DNA from: Nymphaea colorata
Lineage: Eukaryota > Streptophyta > Magnoliopsida > Nymphaeales > Nymphaeaceae
Assembly: GCF_008831285.2 (NCBI RefSeq)
Contig: NC_045138.2
Span: 4,741,205-4,805,204 of the forward strand
Direction: 5' to 3'
DNA length: 64,000 nt
A program made the position numbers and the translations under genes. Shown one piece after another: positions 11,008 to 22,899 of this stretch. The notes under the pieces are model-generated. The model made no database searches and was not told the origin of the DNA. It saw only the letters and a list, made by a program, of their open reading frames with translations. Position 1 is the first letter of the stretch; each line of letters starts with the position of its first letter.

Positions 11008-11351
11008 CTGCATAGGTAGGCACCAACCATAGATAGACGTGAACAAAAGGCGTAAGCCTCTTAATCCTCAGAAGTCAAAACTAGCCACCGTTTTTGCCAA
11101 AGAGAGAGAGAAAGAGAGAGCGTTGTGGCAGCTCTCGAAGGGCAACGTTGTCGCCCGGTCTCTAGCCGGCTTACCCCCATCATGCCGTCGGCAGGGCAGC
11201 TAGAGCATCTGGCTTCCAGAACTCGCCCCTGATGGCAGTTTGGCGGGACACCAAACAAAACCTCTGTCGGTCGTCTTCGAGTTTGGGAGGAGATCGGTCG
11301 AATTGGGGGACCGGCTGGGGCTTGGTTAGTAAGCACGCACCGAGACTCCAA

Positions 11352-12429
11352 ATTACTTAAATCCTTCGGAAATTACTTAAATTTTGATCACGGGAGAGAG
11401 CGTTGCATGGGTTTTCCCATTCCTCGGCAACATGTTTTTTTTTCGTGAACATATACTAATATATATTCTTTTTCATGCAACTTCACTGCTTTTATTTAGA
11501 TTTTAGTCATTATTTTTTCTTATTTGAAATGTCTATTCTTAACAAACTATTTGGCAATGGGACCAAGTTGTAACTGTTTTATAAATATGCTTTAAAGAAT
11601 GAGGGAGGTTAAAGTCCTTTTTATAAATATTCTCCAATTTTTAGCACATATTGTCAAACAATAAAGTCATTCATTTTATTGCTATTATGTCTATGCAATT
11701 AACTAGCGCTTAATTGCTTGATGTTTTGAAATTCATAATATTGTTTCACTATATTATTTTATTTGATCGGAGCAATTAAAATAGGTGTTGCATGTTGTTC
11801 ATTCAGCTTTGGAGTTCTTTCATGCTAATATTGATTTGCATGTGTTTGAAAAATGTGGTTTGAATTTACGTACAGTTTTGTTATATAGAAAATCGCCGCA
11901 AAGACTTCTCCAGTTTTCGTGTCACAAAACTTGGAACCAGAAAAACTTGCAACCAGTACATTGGAATTGTTGAAAGGTTTAGACTAATCAGACACAATCT
12001 TCATCTATAAGACAACATATTGGCTTTGCAGCTTCTCAATTTCTTCTCAAACTTGCTCGCTAGTTCTCTTGAGTGCCGCTCTTCAAATGTTGGCCGTGTA
12101 AATAACAGCAGATCCAAGCTTCTCCTATTCCACCCAAGAATGGTTATTAACTTTGCTGTCTTTGCCTCACTAACATTGAAAGATATGATCACAAACTTAC
12201 TGCTATTAATTTTCAGACCTTACATACCTTCCATTGCTTCAAGAAATCCCTTCTTTCCTTTTATTGCCTTCATTGTGGCCAAGCTAAACAACATAACATT
12301 GTCTGCATAGAGAATGGCTCCCATCACCTCTTGGCTAGCACCCATTATAGAAAGAGAAATCAGATATATTTTCATACACTCTATCATGTAACAGACCTCC
12401 ATCAATAATAAGAATAAGGGGACACTGGG
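11352..12429. other. Non-coding stretch
   Basis: AT-rich sequence with short chance frames only. I see no gene, RNA or transposon end here. Confidence 0.6.
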
Positions 12430-14288
12430 TGTTACAACCTAACTTTTTCAAGCCTTATTTGGCCCGCACAGCGTCAAGAGTTTGCACAAGTCTTTGCTAA
12501 GCCTTTGCTCAATTTTAATGTAGCTGAAGCATTCATCAATCTTTTAGGACTCTGAACTAGACGATGAGTGATAGGCACTCGGCAAACCATCACCTAAGAT
12601 TATCTTACAGTAGGTCATCAGCAACCTGCGGCTATGAAGTCATGTCAGAACCTCGTCATTCCTTCAAGTACCTATCTACCTCCATATAAAATCTGAGTAG
12701 AAAGACTTCTCTTAGGAGAAAGTCCCCAGCCAATTGCCGACTATATGTCATTAAGTAAGGCAACCGACCATCGCCCTACTCGACGACGAGCTTTCACTTG
12801 CTCGCCCTCACGTGACTCTACGAAATTATAGACACAGCATCTGTGTCTACCAGGGGAATTAGCATTAACCCACGCATACCCCTATGTGCAACCAAACACT
12901 ACGCATAGAAAGCTTACTGACAAACCTGCACCTTTCGAAGGAACGGATGACCATGATGCACTTATATGATTTATCTTTGCACCATTGCAATGCGCATTCC
13001 AAGTGCATTACTTTATGTTTGACTCAGCATCTGATTGAATCCCACTAGATTTCCAAACAATGTCCAAGCTGGCTAAGCATTATTCCATACTGCTGGTTTG
13101 GTTGAGCCAGACATAGTCCGTAAGATTCTCCCACTACCAAATTGTCGATGTCCTCAACGACCTGCTCTGGGCAAGAGAAATCTACAACCATCCCCTTCAT
13201 TTCCTTCAATTGAGCCAACATATGTCTGATGGACACACCTGCCACGTCTTAGCTACCTGCTTTATTGGGTGTATCACCTCTAGTCCAACTTTGATTCTTC
13301 CCATTTTTATGTTACTTTTATCACTTTACCTTAGTAAAGTCACATATCTGACGACCACTAAATATTAAATTTTCGAGATCCTCCTTGACCTTCTGTTTCT
13401 GACACCTAGATACCATCTTCGGAATGTGTGATCTTTATTTGGTCAACACCAGTTGGGTCACTTGAACCAGTGTCCGACAAACATACCCAAACTATAGGGC
13501 ACCAACAGGCGAACATTTTTCAGAACAACTTGTTGATTGTATCTTTGCATCATTCTCATCTTTCAAGTTCTTCTCAAGATATGATTCGGCTTTAGTATCA
13601 CTTTGTCATGGGTCGAATTTTTCAAGCCTTATTTGGCTCGACAGTGTCAAGGGTTTCCACAAGCCTTCGACCAGCTTTTGCTCAATCTTAATGTAGTGGC
13701 GACATTCATCAATATTTTGGGACTATGGACTAAACGATGAGTGCTAGCACGCGAAGGACCATCACCAAAGATTATCTTACAGTAAGTCATCGACAAGTCG
13801 TGGCCATGAGGTCCTATCAGCTTCAAGTACCTATCTACCTCCATACGAAATCTGGATGGGAAAGATTTTCCTTTCGAGAAAATCCCCAGCTAAAGCCAGT
13901 TGCTAACTATATATTATTAAGCAAGACGGCCGACCATTGCCCTACTCGACGATAAGCTTTCAGTTGTTTGTCCTTGCATGACTCTACGAGGTTGTGGACG
14001 CAGCATATGCATCCACCAAGGAAATTAGCCCTAATCCATGCGTACCCCTGTGCACAACCAAACACTACGTGTGGGAAGCTTACCAACAGATTTGCACATT
14101 TTGAAAGGGCCAACAACCATGGTGCATTTATATGTTTCATCTTTGCACCACCGTGCTGTATATTCCAAGTTTCTTGCTTTCTGTTTGACTAAGGATACAA
14201 TTGGATCCCACTTGCTTAATGCCCAAGCTTGCCAAACAACATCTCATATTGATGGCTTGGCGGGACCAGACGTAGTCAGTCCGCAACA
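12430..14288 (-). mobile_element. Decayed LTR retroelement with short internal region
   Basis: Two direct repeats of about 690 bases, 12430-13125 and 13604-14288, share long stretches such as CAAGCCTTATTTGGC and CAAGTACCTATCTACCTCCA. Both begin TGT; the right one ends CCGCAACA. Just inside the right repeat, 13588-13600 on - reads TGATACTAAAGCC, a decayed form of the initiator-Met tRNA primer site TGGTATCAGAGCC with mostly transition differences. This orients the element on -. A purine-rich GGTAGTGGGAGA on - lies at the inner edge of the left repeat. The internal part is only about 480 bases and encodes nothing recognisable, so this is a non-autonomous or internally deleted copy. No clear target duplication (CTGGG/TTGGT). 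A simple tandem duplication is the alternative. Confidence 0.55.
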
Positions 14289-14654
14289 TTGGTCTCCTTG
14301 TCTTAAAAACCTTCGATTCTTAAAAACTTTGTTTATTGACATCACACAACATGACTAACTCCACCCAACTTATACTCGACACCTGTCCTAACATTCCTTG
14401 CTCCAAGAAGCACTAGGATACCCGAGCATATGCCATTGATATGTCAAGCTTCAGGAGCATGACACCCAATTGAATCGAACTAACGATCAAAATTGCCAAT
14501 ACTTTCACTAGCAGTTATGTTATGCCCGTTGGAGTTAATTTTTGAGAATATTGACACATTTGTCTAATATGGGACATTGACGTACTTATGCCTAACTATA
14601 AAGCTATTTCCAAATTCAATCTCTTGCCTAACATTTCAAAGTGATATTATATGC

Positions 14655-14910
14655 ATCAGCAAAATCTGATTTTAAGAGTGACAAAAAGGGTGGAATTGTT
14701 TTGGAAGTGCAAACACGGGGGATGAATTTGATAATAGCAATAAAAAGGGATGGATTTGTCAATGGCCCATAACTAAAGAAATGAAATTGAGAACGCTCTT
14801 TTAAGTAATTCCACAACCATACCCACACCTCCTTCGCAAATGACCATAAGACAATGGCCACAGTGATCTAAAGAAATCAAGAAAAGAAGGTTTATACACA
14901 TGATTTTGCC
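14655..14910 (+). repeat. Dispersed repeat, copy 1
   Basis: This stretch matches 16787-17030 in the same orientation, with shared blocks GGTGGAATTGTT, GGGATGAATTT, AAAAAGGGATGGATT, CACACCTCCTT and AAAGAAATCAAGAAAA. Indels are frequent. The family is not identified. Confidence 0.65.
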
Positions 14911-15688
14911 TTATACACATGACCTAGGAATGACCAGTGAAGCCCGTAAAAGGTGTTAGAATTGTTGGCAGTTAAAAGAGAGAGTAGGTCTTGAGAACAC
15001 AAATTACACAAACTTTCTTTTTCCTTTCGCTCTCATTGTCATATATCTTTTGCAAGCCTAATTGTGTGTCGTCATTTAACATTTAAATAAAAGAAACCCC
15101 CTCCCTTCACTCTCGGAGGTCAAGGGTTGCTTCGGGACTTTGGTGGATTCACAATATACTCTTCAATTCGAGTGTCACACATGCCACCATTTGCAGACCA
15201 AAAAAATAGCACTCAATTTTTCTTCTATTTTTTTTTCTTTGTCTGTCGTTTCCCAGTGATCACAAGTGCACTATGTTCTCATCCTATTCACCACAACACC
15301 CCAACTGAATGGAAACATTCAGGTCATAATCTGACCACATAGCTTAACTTGAGATGGGAGTATCAGCTATGGTGGACACCTGAAAATTTGAGAGACTGCT
15401 CCCACAAAATAGAGCCAAGCACAGCCTGGTTAGCATTCGGGCTTGACCTGGCTACAGAAGAGCGATCAGCTCGGTCTAGCCACCGATCATACTTGGTCCA
15501 AGAGTTTATCTTACACTTGAGCCCTATTCAGGTTGTGAGGTCCTGATTTTCAATTGAAACATAAATTGGCACTACGCCATGCCATTTCGGTGTATTGCAA
15601 ACGGGTAGAGGGTCATTGACATTTGCTTCCTTTTATCCCATCGAGGGAAGCCGTTGAGAGAAAAATGACACACTTCCTGATAGATCTT
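14911..15688. other. Non-coding stretch
   Basis: No gene family is recognisable between the dispersed repeat and the small hAT element. Short frames here lack coding character. Confidence 0.5.
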
Positions 15689-15696
15689 CTAATATC

Positions 15697-15909
15697 CAGC
15701 AGCGGAGCTATTGTGTGACTGGTGTGAGCCACTGCCCACGCCAGCCCCTGAAATCATGTATTGTGGACTAAGCTGGACCTATGTTCAGGTAGGTCCAGCC
15801 ACATATGGTGCCCATACTAGATCTAAGTCAGTACCTTACAAGCACTCGTACTCTTAAACGAGAGATCGGTTAGTGCCCTTCAGCCAAAAATTTTTTGTCT
15901 CTATCGCTG
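15697..15909. mobile_element. Small non-autonomous hAT-type element, family II
   Basis: The left end is CAGCAGCGGAGCTA and the right end ATCGCTG. Flanks CTAATATC (15689-15696) and CCAATATC (15910-15917) are an 8-bp target duplication with one difference, as hAT elements make. The interior matches the element at 29085-29278 in opposite orientation (GTTCAGGTAGGTCCAG, GATCGGTTAGTGCCC). No coding capacity. Confidence 0.7.
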
Positions 15910-16443
15910 CCAATATCCCGATTTTTATGGCAATGAATATGGACATTGGCAGTGCCATATGCGCCAAAAATGTCTTGCGGCTATATGTGGAAAGCTGGAT
16001 TGATCTCCATTGAAGGGCGTTGGCATCCAGTGCAGGCCTCTGGCCCTCTGCATTTCAAACGGGAATAAAAACTCGGCTGTGAAGTTGTGGCTCAGGACCC
16101 TTCTTTGTGTACCTGCCGCCTACCACACCAGTTGGGGAAAAAGTGAAAGGTATTTTATTGGCTTTTCATATTCGTTACATTAATGTTAGATGTAGTGACA
16201 TTTCACAACATTTTTTAGAAAATAAAAAAAAAAGTTAAAATATGCTATAATTTTTTCTTATGATTTTTTTATATATATAATAAGATTCACGATTAAGATG
16301 TGAAAGTAGCATTTAGTAGCATATTTCTAGCATGTCTTTGGCTGAGTGGGAGAATCATTTCTTCAACTTAGTACAGCTCTTACCTCATTAACCCAAGAAC
16401 ATAACACTCATAGGGATCAAACTAATGAACACGTTCTCATCGA

Positions 16444-16593
16444 CACGGAGTGAAGACACCAATTTTTTATGAGGAGGGCCGAATCATAATTTCAAAATTT
16501 TAACTCAGGCAAAATATATTTTTTCTCAATTTTGTATAGGATAAATGTTTTTTTTAATTTACATGTAAATTTTTGTCCCCATCTCTAACCCTG
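16444..16593. mobile_element. Small hAT-type element, family I, decayed
   Basis: Flanks CTCATCGA (16436-16443) and CTCATCGG (16594-16601) form a probable 8-bp target duplication. The interior (AATTTTTTATGAGG, ATTTTAACTCAGGC) matches the better-preserved elements at 27899 and 28501. The ends (CACGGAGTG and TCTAACCCTG) are weakly complementary, as expected of an old copy. Confidence 0.55.
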
Positions 16594-16786
16594 CTCATCG
16601 GCTTGCGAGTCTAACCAGCAATATTATGTCCCTTGGTACTCAGCTTGCGAGTCTAACCAGCAATGCTATGTCCCTTAGTACTATATTTTCTAGAATGTCG
16701 GCAAATTTATAAAATGTGGGCAGTCCTACCAATAAAACCATTCACAAGTTCCATCTCTCACTTAAGTGATTTTTAGACGCGTTTGT

Positions 16787-17030
16787 CAGCAAAAGGAATT
16801 TTAAATGCAACGAAGAAGGTGGAATTGTTCTAGGGGATGAATTTTGATAATGGGTTATTAAAAAAAGGGATGGATTCATCAGTTGGCCATAAGAAATGAA
16901 ATTGAAGAAGGCCCTTTAAGTATTTCAACGACCACACACCTCCTTTACACGTGATAAGAGAAGACAAGGGCCACGCTATCCAAAGAAATCAAGAAAAATG
17001 AAGCTTACACACATGACTTTGCCTCTGGAT
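16787..17030 (+). repeat. Dispersed repeat, copy 2
   Basis: This is the second copy of the repeat at 14655-14910, in direct orientation and about 2.1 kb downstream. It is more GC-rich at its right side, where an unidentified 200-base stretch with cleavage-site-like CGATCGG motifs follows. Confidence 0.65.
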
Positions 17031-17448
17031 CACAAGTCATGGTGGGGACTCCTGAGATCAAACACGATCGGAGAGGACCCACTTCAGACAAGGACCAGGG
17101 ACCTAATTCAAACCATGTGCCCACGCTTTCACACTTGGCCGGCCGCAATCTCCGATCGTATCCTTGAGATTTATGGTCGCAAACAGAGACAAGTCGCGAA
17201 CAGCTAAATACATTGGAGGTCGGGTCAGAATCGAACATGATGTCAATAGAAGATGACAAAAGCCTCGAACCAGATCAAACCAATTCGCGACGCCTGCTTG
17301 AATTCCCGCCGCATAAACAAACTTGTAAATTAGCCGCTAATTGATCTACAGAATGAAAAAGACATCACACCGTTCTCTTCTTCAAAAGAATGGCATGATA
17401 TTTCCACAGTATAAATTTCTTTTCTTCAAAAATTGCAAGCCACTAACG

Positions 17449-17985
17449 GAGGGGGTGTTTGATGAAGGATGAATTGTGAGATTCTAGAATTAAGATTCTC
17501 ATTCTTTATGAAATGAGAATTGTGTTATCAAACAAAGAATTTTGATTCTTGAATTGTAAGCTCATTCTTGAATCAAAAATTCCAAAATGGTAAATCTTCT
17601 CTCAGGGGTAGAATTATGATTTTAGAATTTTAGAATTTTTTTCATCTCAATTCTAAAATTCTAAAATCATAATTCTACCCCTGAGAGAAGATTTACCATT
17701 TTGGAATTTTTGATTCAAGAATGAGCTTACAATTCAAGAATCAAAATTCTTTGTTTGATCTTTCCCTTTACAACACGGGTCATGATGGTTTTAGTTCATC
17801 AATTTGAAAATTTTTTAGTTCATGTTTCATCAAATCATCATTTTCAATTTCTGGAATCGAAATTTCAGACTAACACAAAGGAAAATTAGAACTGAAATTT
17901 TCATTCTAATTCATTTAGAGTTGTAATTTTGTTTATAAAATCAAATTTCTAAAATCGAGATTCAAGACCTCCAAACACCCTCGAG
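17449..17985. mobile_element. Probable MITE-like element containing a foldback
   Basis: The left edge reads GGAGGGGGTGTTTGATGAAGG and the right edge near 17968 reads CCTCCAAACACCCTCGAG, giving imperfect inverted ends GAGGG(GG)TGTTTG. The interior is AT-rich and contains the perfect inverted repeat at 17527-17759. I found no clean target duplication, so the boundaries are approximate. Confidence 0.45.
17527..17759. repeat. Perfect 111-bp inverted repeat (hairpin)
   Basis: The left arm 17527-17637 is exactly the reverse complement of the right arm 17649-17759, separated by 11 bases (TTTTTCATCTC). I compared all 111 positions by eye and found no mismatch. A transcript would form a long perfect hairpin, a typical substrate for Dicer-like enzymes. 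Arms start ATCAAACAAAGAATTTTG. Confidence 0.93.
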
Positions 17986-17989
17986 ACAC

Positions 17990-19337
17990 ATTCTCGTCAT
18001 TGTATGCGTCACTGAACCAAAGGTCTGCCAAAGAAGCAGGTTTGAAAAGGCTTAAAATAAAATGCAATTTATTAGGCAGAGTTCTTTCACAATTCTGCTA
18101 GTTTTAGGCTCTTCAAATTCCCTAAACCAACAAGAATGGGCAAGAAGAGTTTTGAAGCCAACAGTTAAGTGCCTCTTGCCATCAATTCAGAACTCAGAGT
18201 ACCCATTATCAGGTGAGAATGCTTCAAAGATTTTACCCACTGAAGACAGTAACGCAGAGTCTGATGAAAGGGTTTCCTTTTTCACTAGCTAAAAAGAATT
18301 AATCTAAAGGAAGCTCTAGAGAGCAGAAGATAAATGTTAGTCTTTAATCATGTTCAAAAAAATGGTTGTTTTGGAGTTGAATCTGCCATCTCTCAGTTAT
18401 AGAACTGTGAGTATTTGTTATTGCTATGTGGTGAAATGACTCCTCCAGATTGAAGCTTAGAAGCCAAAAGTGGTAGGCAGGCCTAGGCGATAAACATTCA
18501 GAGATACCAGACGGGTCTTAGATGAGCACCCAAGCAGGGCCTAAACAAGAAGAAACAGTAAATGAAAGAAAGAAAGAAAGACAAGAGGAAAGAAGAACAA
18601 GTAGGAAAGAGGGAAACAACAAAAGAAAAAAAAAAAAAAGAAAAAGTAGAGGGGAAAAGGATTTAAAACAACTCTTTTCTTGACTTGGACGTCAAGGTGC
18701 CCAGCTTAGTCGAAAAGGAGGGCACCTAAGCATGTTTAGACTATCAAGGGTTGAAGAAACATGCAACGCAGTTTCTTTTTCCCCTTCCAACAAGTTGAAG
18801 GAAAACCAGACATGAACCCTCTTGAGAGGATAGATTCTTCGGATGGCTTACAGACCTCTGGCTTTTACGTTTACAGCTTCAGATTAGGCAGAAAAAAGCA
18901 GCACATGTAAACCGAACTATGATAGTCACACCCATCCCACTATGCCAACCCATTTGATTCTACAGCAAGAGTCTACCAGCTTATTAACAGATCATGTTTA
19001 AGTCCCGATAAATTAAATATAAATATGAGATTAAGCATCACTCGGAATTTGATATACACAAAGAAAGTCATATATGATTGAAATGTAAAGAGGTACATAA
19101 AGGTTGCAATCCATGTTATCAGTTGAAACAAATGACAAGAAAAAACAAGAAAAGGAAAAGGCTCTCCGGGGAACTTAAAACTCTGCTCTTTCATTTCTTA
19201 TATGCTACAGATCTTGCTTTACAAAGAGAGGAAAAGTGAGGAAGTTTTATGTATATAAGTAGATTGGTGGCAAATTATCTTACCAAACTATACCATTCAT
19301 GAGAAGAACGGAAAAGAAAAGAAGACCCTTCAGCGGC
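17990..19337. other. Non-coding or unassigned stretch
   Basis: A 76-codon frame at 18062-18292 on + is unlike any family I know and is probably chance. Purine-rich sequence lies at 18550-18660. This is the 3' flank of the gene ending at 19338. Confidence 0.45.
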
Positions 19338-21065
19338 TCAATCTCTGCTGGATTTGCGTCTGCTGGGGCGTAGGAAAGACCAACATCCAGTTGATAGTCC
19401 ATCTGAATACCTGCATTTGCTTAAAGGATCAGACAGAGCCCAAAATGCAATTTCATAATTCTATGTCAGGGTGAAGTTCGGATTCTCTCTCTCTCTCCAC
19501 CCCACACGCTCTCTGTCCCACCCCAACACAACACCCCCAACCCACCCACCCACCCACCCAAAAAAACAGAAGTTTCATAAGAACAAGCAGGAACAAGCAA
19601 GAGACAGGTTTCTGTCAATGCAGGGCATCATTCAACTTCAGTAGAATGACAGTACATCTCCAAAACATGTGAAAGAAAAGATCTGAAATGGAGAATGAAA
19701 GAAACAGTAAAACGAGAGAGAGAGAGAGAGAGAGCTAGAGACAAAGAGAGACAGAGAGGGAGCCGAAGAGATGGGTAATCGAGAGGGAGAGACAGAGGGA
19801 GAACACTGAAGTGGAACAAAAGAAGTCTCTGTCCAACGCTGGTCTACTTCTGACTTTTCTACCAAAGAGAACGATGATGGGTATCTGGAAAAGGAAAAGA
19901 AACAATGTCTTACCTAGAACTTCGAAATCCAGAAAAAGAAAAAATTTAAGAACTTCGATCCTTTATTCAAAATCAGAGAAATTTCTGGAACTGAACGCCC
20001 AAATTTCCAAGGAATAAGGAGGAAAAAAAATAACACAAAAAGTTCATGAACCATCGAAAATCATTTATAACCCATCAAAAGATAGAAAGAGAAAACAGGC
20101 AACCTCTAGCTTATAACAAAAAGATGAACAGAATAAAGAACCCCACAAAATTGATAACAAACCGAAACAGAAGGCACCTATCTTGCCTCATAAGGAAGGT
20201 TGAAGTCCTCGAAGCACTTCCCTCTTCTCCACAAAACCATAAAACTAATGAACACATAAATAGGAGTAATGACAGGGTGAAACATCTCCAAAGGACAGGC
20301 AGTTTCTTTTGCCTTGAACTAAACAAACCGTCATAAGAACACAATTACTTAAATAAATACCACAGACATGGCAACCTCACAGAACCTGAAGTTGCAAAAC
20401 AGGGGATAGAGAGAGAGATCATGACAAAATAATCAGAATTGTAGAACCACTTCCATCTAGAAAACAAGCCAATTGTTTATCAGAACATTCCAATCAACCA
20501 AAAACTATTACAAGAACAAGCAAAGTAAGAAGGAACAAACAAACAACCAGAGAACGGCAACAATCAAGTACCTTGAACTTGAAGAAGAACTGCCGCCACT
20601 TCTGTTACTATTACTACTGCCGGAGCTGCTACTCCTACTATTTCTCCCAAAACCCACGACCATAAAACCCTTCCTCCACCACTCCCAATTGTCACCGCCG
20701 CTTCCGCCGCCACATTCCTTCCCCTCCACCATGAACAGAGGCCTCGGCGACACCCTCCCCGATCCAGCGGCCGGCTTTGAAGCCAGATAAGAGCTTGGCA
20801 CGAACATCTTCAGCAAGAGACCTCCGTTGCCGTAGTTCTGTTCCCACCCACCACCGTTTCCCTTCTTTCTTTTCTTCTTCTTCTTTCTCAGACCTCTATT
20901 TTGACCTTCCTCCTCCTTTGGCTCCTCTTTCTCCTTGACTGAAACGCGTTCGACGAGATCCTTGAGGGAGAGCTCGTAGGCTGACTCCGGAACGTCCTTC
21001 AGCATCTCCATGAGCTCCCATCGCCCCCTTGCGATGGCCTGAGAGCGAGCGTTAGTGGGCAGAAG
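19338..21065 (-). CDS. Uncharacterised basic, Ser/Gly-rich plant protein, two exons
   Basis: Exon 1 runs from about 21065 down to 20572 and exon 2 from 19410 to the stop at 19338-19340. The intron 20571-19411 has GT..AG ends and the phases fit (AG|G gives Arg). The first ATG is at 21011. The product contains RGRWELMEMLKDVPESAYEL and SLKDLVE, a basic KKKKKRKK stretch, a KMFVPSSYL segment, a WWRKGF motif, a long Ser/Gly run and the C-terminus GCWSFLRPSRRKSSRD. This layout fits a family of small plant nuclear-type proteins I cannot name. The reading frame with QAIARGRWEL continues upstream of the ATG without a start, so the N-terminus is unresolved: a missing exon or a frameshift. A (CT)n run in the transcript sense lies 5' at 21270-21306. 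Confidence 0.6.
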
Positions 21066-21266
21066 CGGATGAGAAGTGTTCGACCACAGTGGTGGGGAGG
21101 GGGGCTTGGTGGGTCGTCGTGCTGGTGGCAGGTGGGGGCGAGGAGGATGCCGGACGACGCCGAGCTCGAGGAGGGTCTGCTGTTCCCGTAGTGGCCAATT
21201 TTCGGCCCATGTTCCCGACGGATGTTGCCGGAATTCTGATGGAATTCCAGCATGATGATCGTCTGT

Positions 21267-21269
<3 letters not shown>

Positions 21270-21306
<37 letters not shown>
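21270..21306 (-). repeat. (GA)n microsatellite, CT in the presumed 5' leader
   Basis: A GA run of about 37 bases reads as CT on the coding strand of the neighbouring gene. CT microsatellites are common in plant 5' leaders. Confidence 0.85.
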
Positions 21307-21311
<5 letters not shown>

Positions 21312-21583
21312 GTCTGATTACGTGGGGAGTTCGGAAATAAATACGGAGGGTGAAAGGGGAGTGGAGGAGAAGAATTTTGGACGATGGTGACGACAGATGT
21401 AGAGGACGAGGGGAGCACGTCATCCCCACCTTTGATTCACAGCGGCAGTTTTTCCGTTTCTGCGGTGGAAATTGAAGTCGCTTCTCCACTTACGCTCTCT
21501 CTCCCTCTCCCTCGATTTCTTCGCCTCTTTCCATTAACGCAAAAGAAATTTTACTGGCCATGAATTTACCAAAACCAGATTCA

Positions 21584-21782
21584 TTTGAATTTGATAATGA
21601 TCCTAACTCGATCTTACTCAAAGCAGACAATTCAAATTCGAGAATAAAGTTAGAATTCATTAATGAAATCGATTGAGTTTGAATTTGATAATGATCCGAA
21701 GTTGATCTAACCTTCGCTTTACTCAAAGCAGACAACTCAAATTCGAGAATAAAATTAGAATTCATTAATGAACCATGTTGAG
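21584..21782. repeat. Two-copy tandem repeat, about 95-105 bp
   Basis: Units begin TTTGAATTTGATAATGATCC at 21584 and 21678. The second has a short insertion. The repeated peptide in a minus-strand frame (SLMNSNFILEFELSALSK) is a by-product. Confidence 0.85.
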
Positions 21783-22003
21783 TTTGATATTGCAGTTTCA
21801 CATATTTTGTTCAAAACCGTGTAAAATTTGTTCAAAACCGAGTAAAATTTGTGGCTTGAGTATAAACAGCATTTCATTTTACCATCCAACAAAGATTCTA
21901 CCATCCAACAAAAGAGTTGAAGTTCTCACTCTTTTTCTAAAATTAAGACTCGGATGGTTTAACTTGCATATTGGTATTGGTACTTCTTCTTACCGGTAAA
22001 ATT

Positions 22004-22106
22004 TAAGTTTTACTTTTGACATAAGTGTCAAACTTAAAATTTTCTAAAAAAGTAAACTCAGTAAGTTTTACTTTTGATGTAAGTGTTCCACTTAAAATTT
22101 TCAAAG
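22004..22106. repeat. Two-copy tandem repeat, 57-bp period
   Basis: TAAGTTTTACTTTTGA starts at about 22004 and 22061, and both units end in ACTTAAAATTTTC. Confidence 0.65.
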
Positions 22107-22554
22107 TCGAAGACTTCGGCTCCCAGTTTTGGCTTAAGCCATTGGGATTTGTTTTCCAAAATTTGACTTCCAACTGTTCACAACCTTGAAGTTGAAGACT
22201 AAGAGCGTGTTTGAAACGCAGGATAACCTTTACTCCGTGAAAAAGTCACACAAATGCGTACACAAACATCAACTTTTTAAAACATTTTTTTGTCATACTC
22301 TTTCAAATTTTGTCTTGCTAATTGGAAGAAGAGATTGTCAAGGAGAGCACTGACTTTCCGTCCAAGATATTGAGGTACAGGTGCAACTTGTTTATATCAT
22401 GCTAGTAAAATCCATGTTTGCAAACACGCAGTGAAGAATGAAGCTCTTACTTTTTGAGCCCATTGCTGGTTATAGCCAGAAATGAGAAAAATACATGATA
22501 ACCTAGAAGAGACAAAAGTGAAATTTCAAAACATCGCTTTTTTTTGTAAAAAAC

Positions 22555-22844
22555 GTGTTCCCGTGGTAGCCACTATAGTCAAATAAAACGTCAAGTAAAA
22601 CGCATTTTCTTCAAAAAAACGTTAAAAAACGAGATAAATTACATTGCAGTTTAAAACTAAAAAAAACATGTTTTTTAAAACGTTAAAACATGAATTTTAT
22701 TTTTTTTTTCATTTTTTCTGTTTTTTTAATGCCAACAGTTTTTTTTTTCATTTTTTATTTGTTGCAAATCTATATTATACCCGAGATAAAAGTTGTTTTT
22801 TAAACTCAAAAACATTATTTGAGACTATGGTAGCCACCTAACAC
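22555..22844. mobile_element. MITE-like element with about 35-bp imperfect inverted ends
   Basis: The left end contains GTGGTAGCCACTATAGTC and the right end GACTATGGTAGCCACC, which pair after small gaps. The interior is poly-T-rich. Part of the interior (TTTTTATTTGTTGCAAAT) recurs at 42290-42480. No target duplication is clear. Superfamily unknown. Confidence 0.45.
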
Positions 22845-22899
22845 CATAGCCGGTTCTTATTATAAGTTGAATTGTCACTTTACTAGTACTCGCTTTACT

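Noticed and set aside
13045..13245. 66-codon minus frame resembling a gag fragment
   Set aside because: It straddles the edge of the proposed left LTR, and no retroviral motif is visible.
19628..19865. Signal-peptide-like minus frames rich in Leu/Ser
   Set aside because: They come from (GA)n sequence in the intron of the 19.3-21.1 kb gene.
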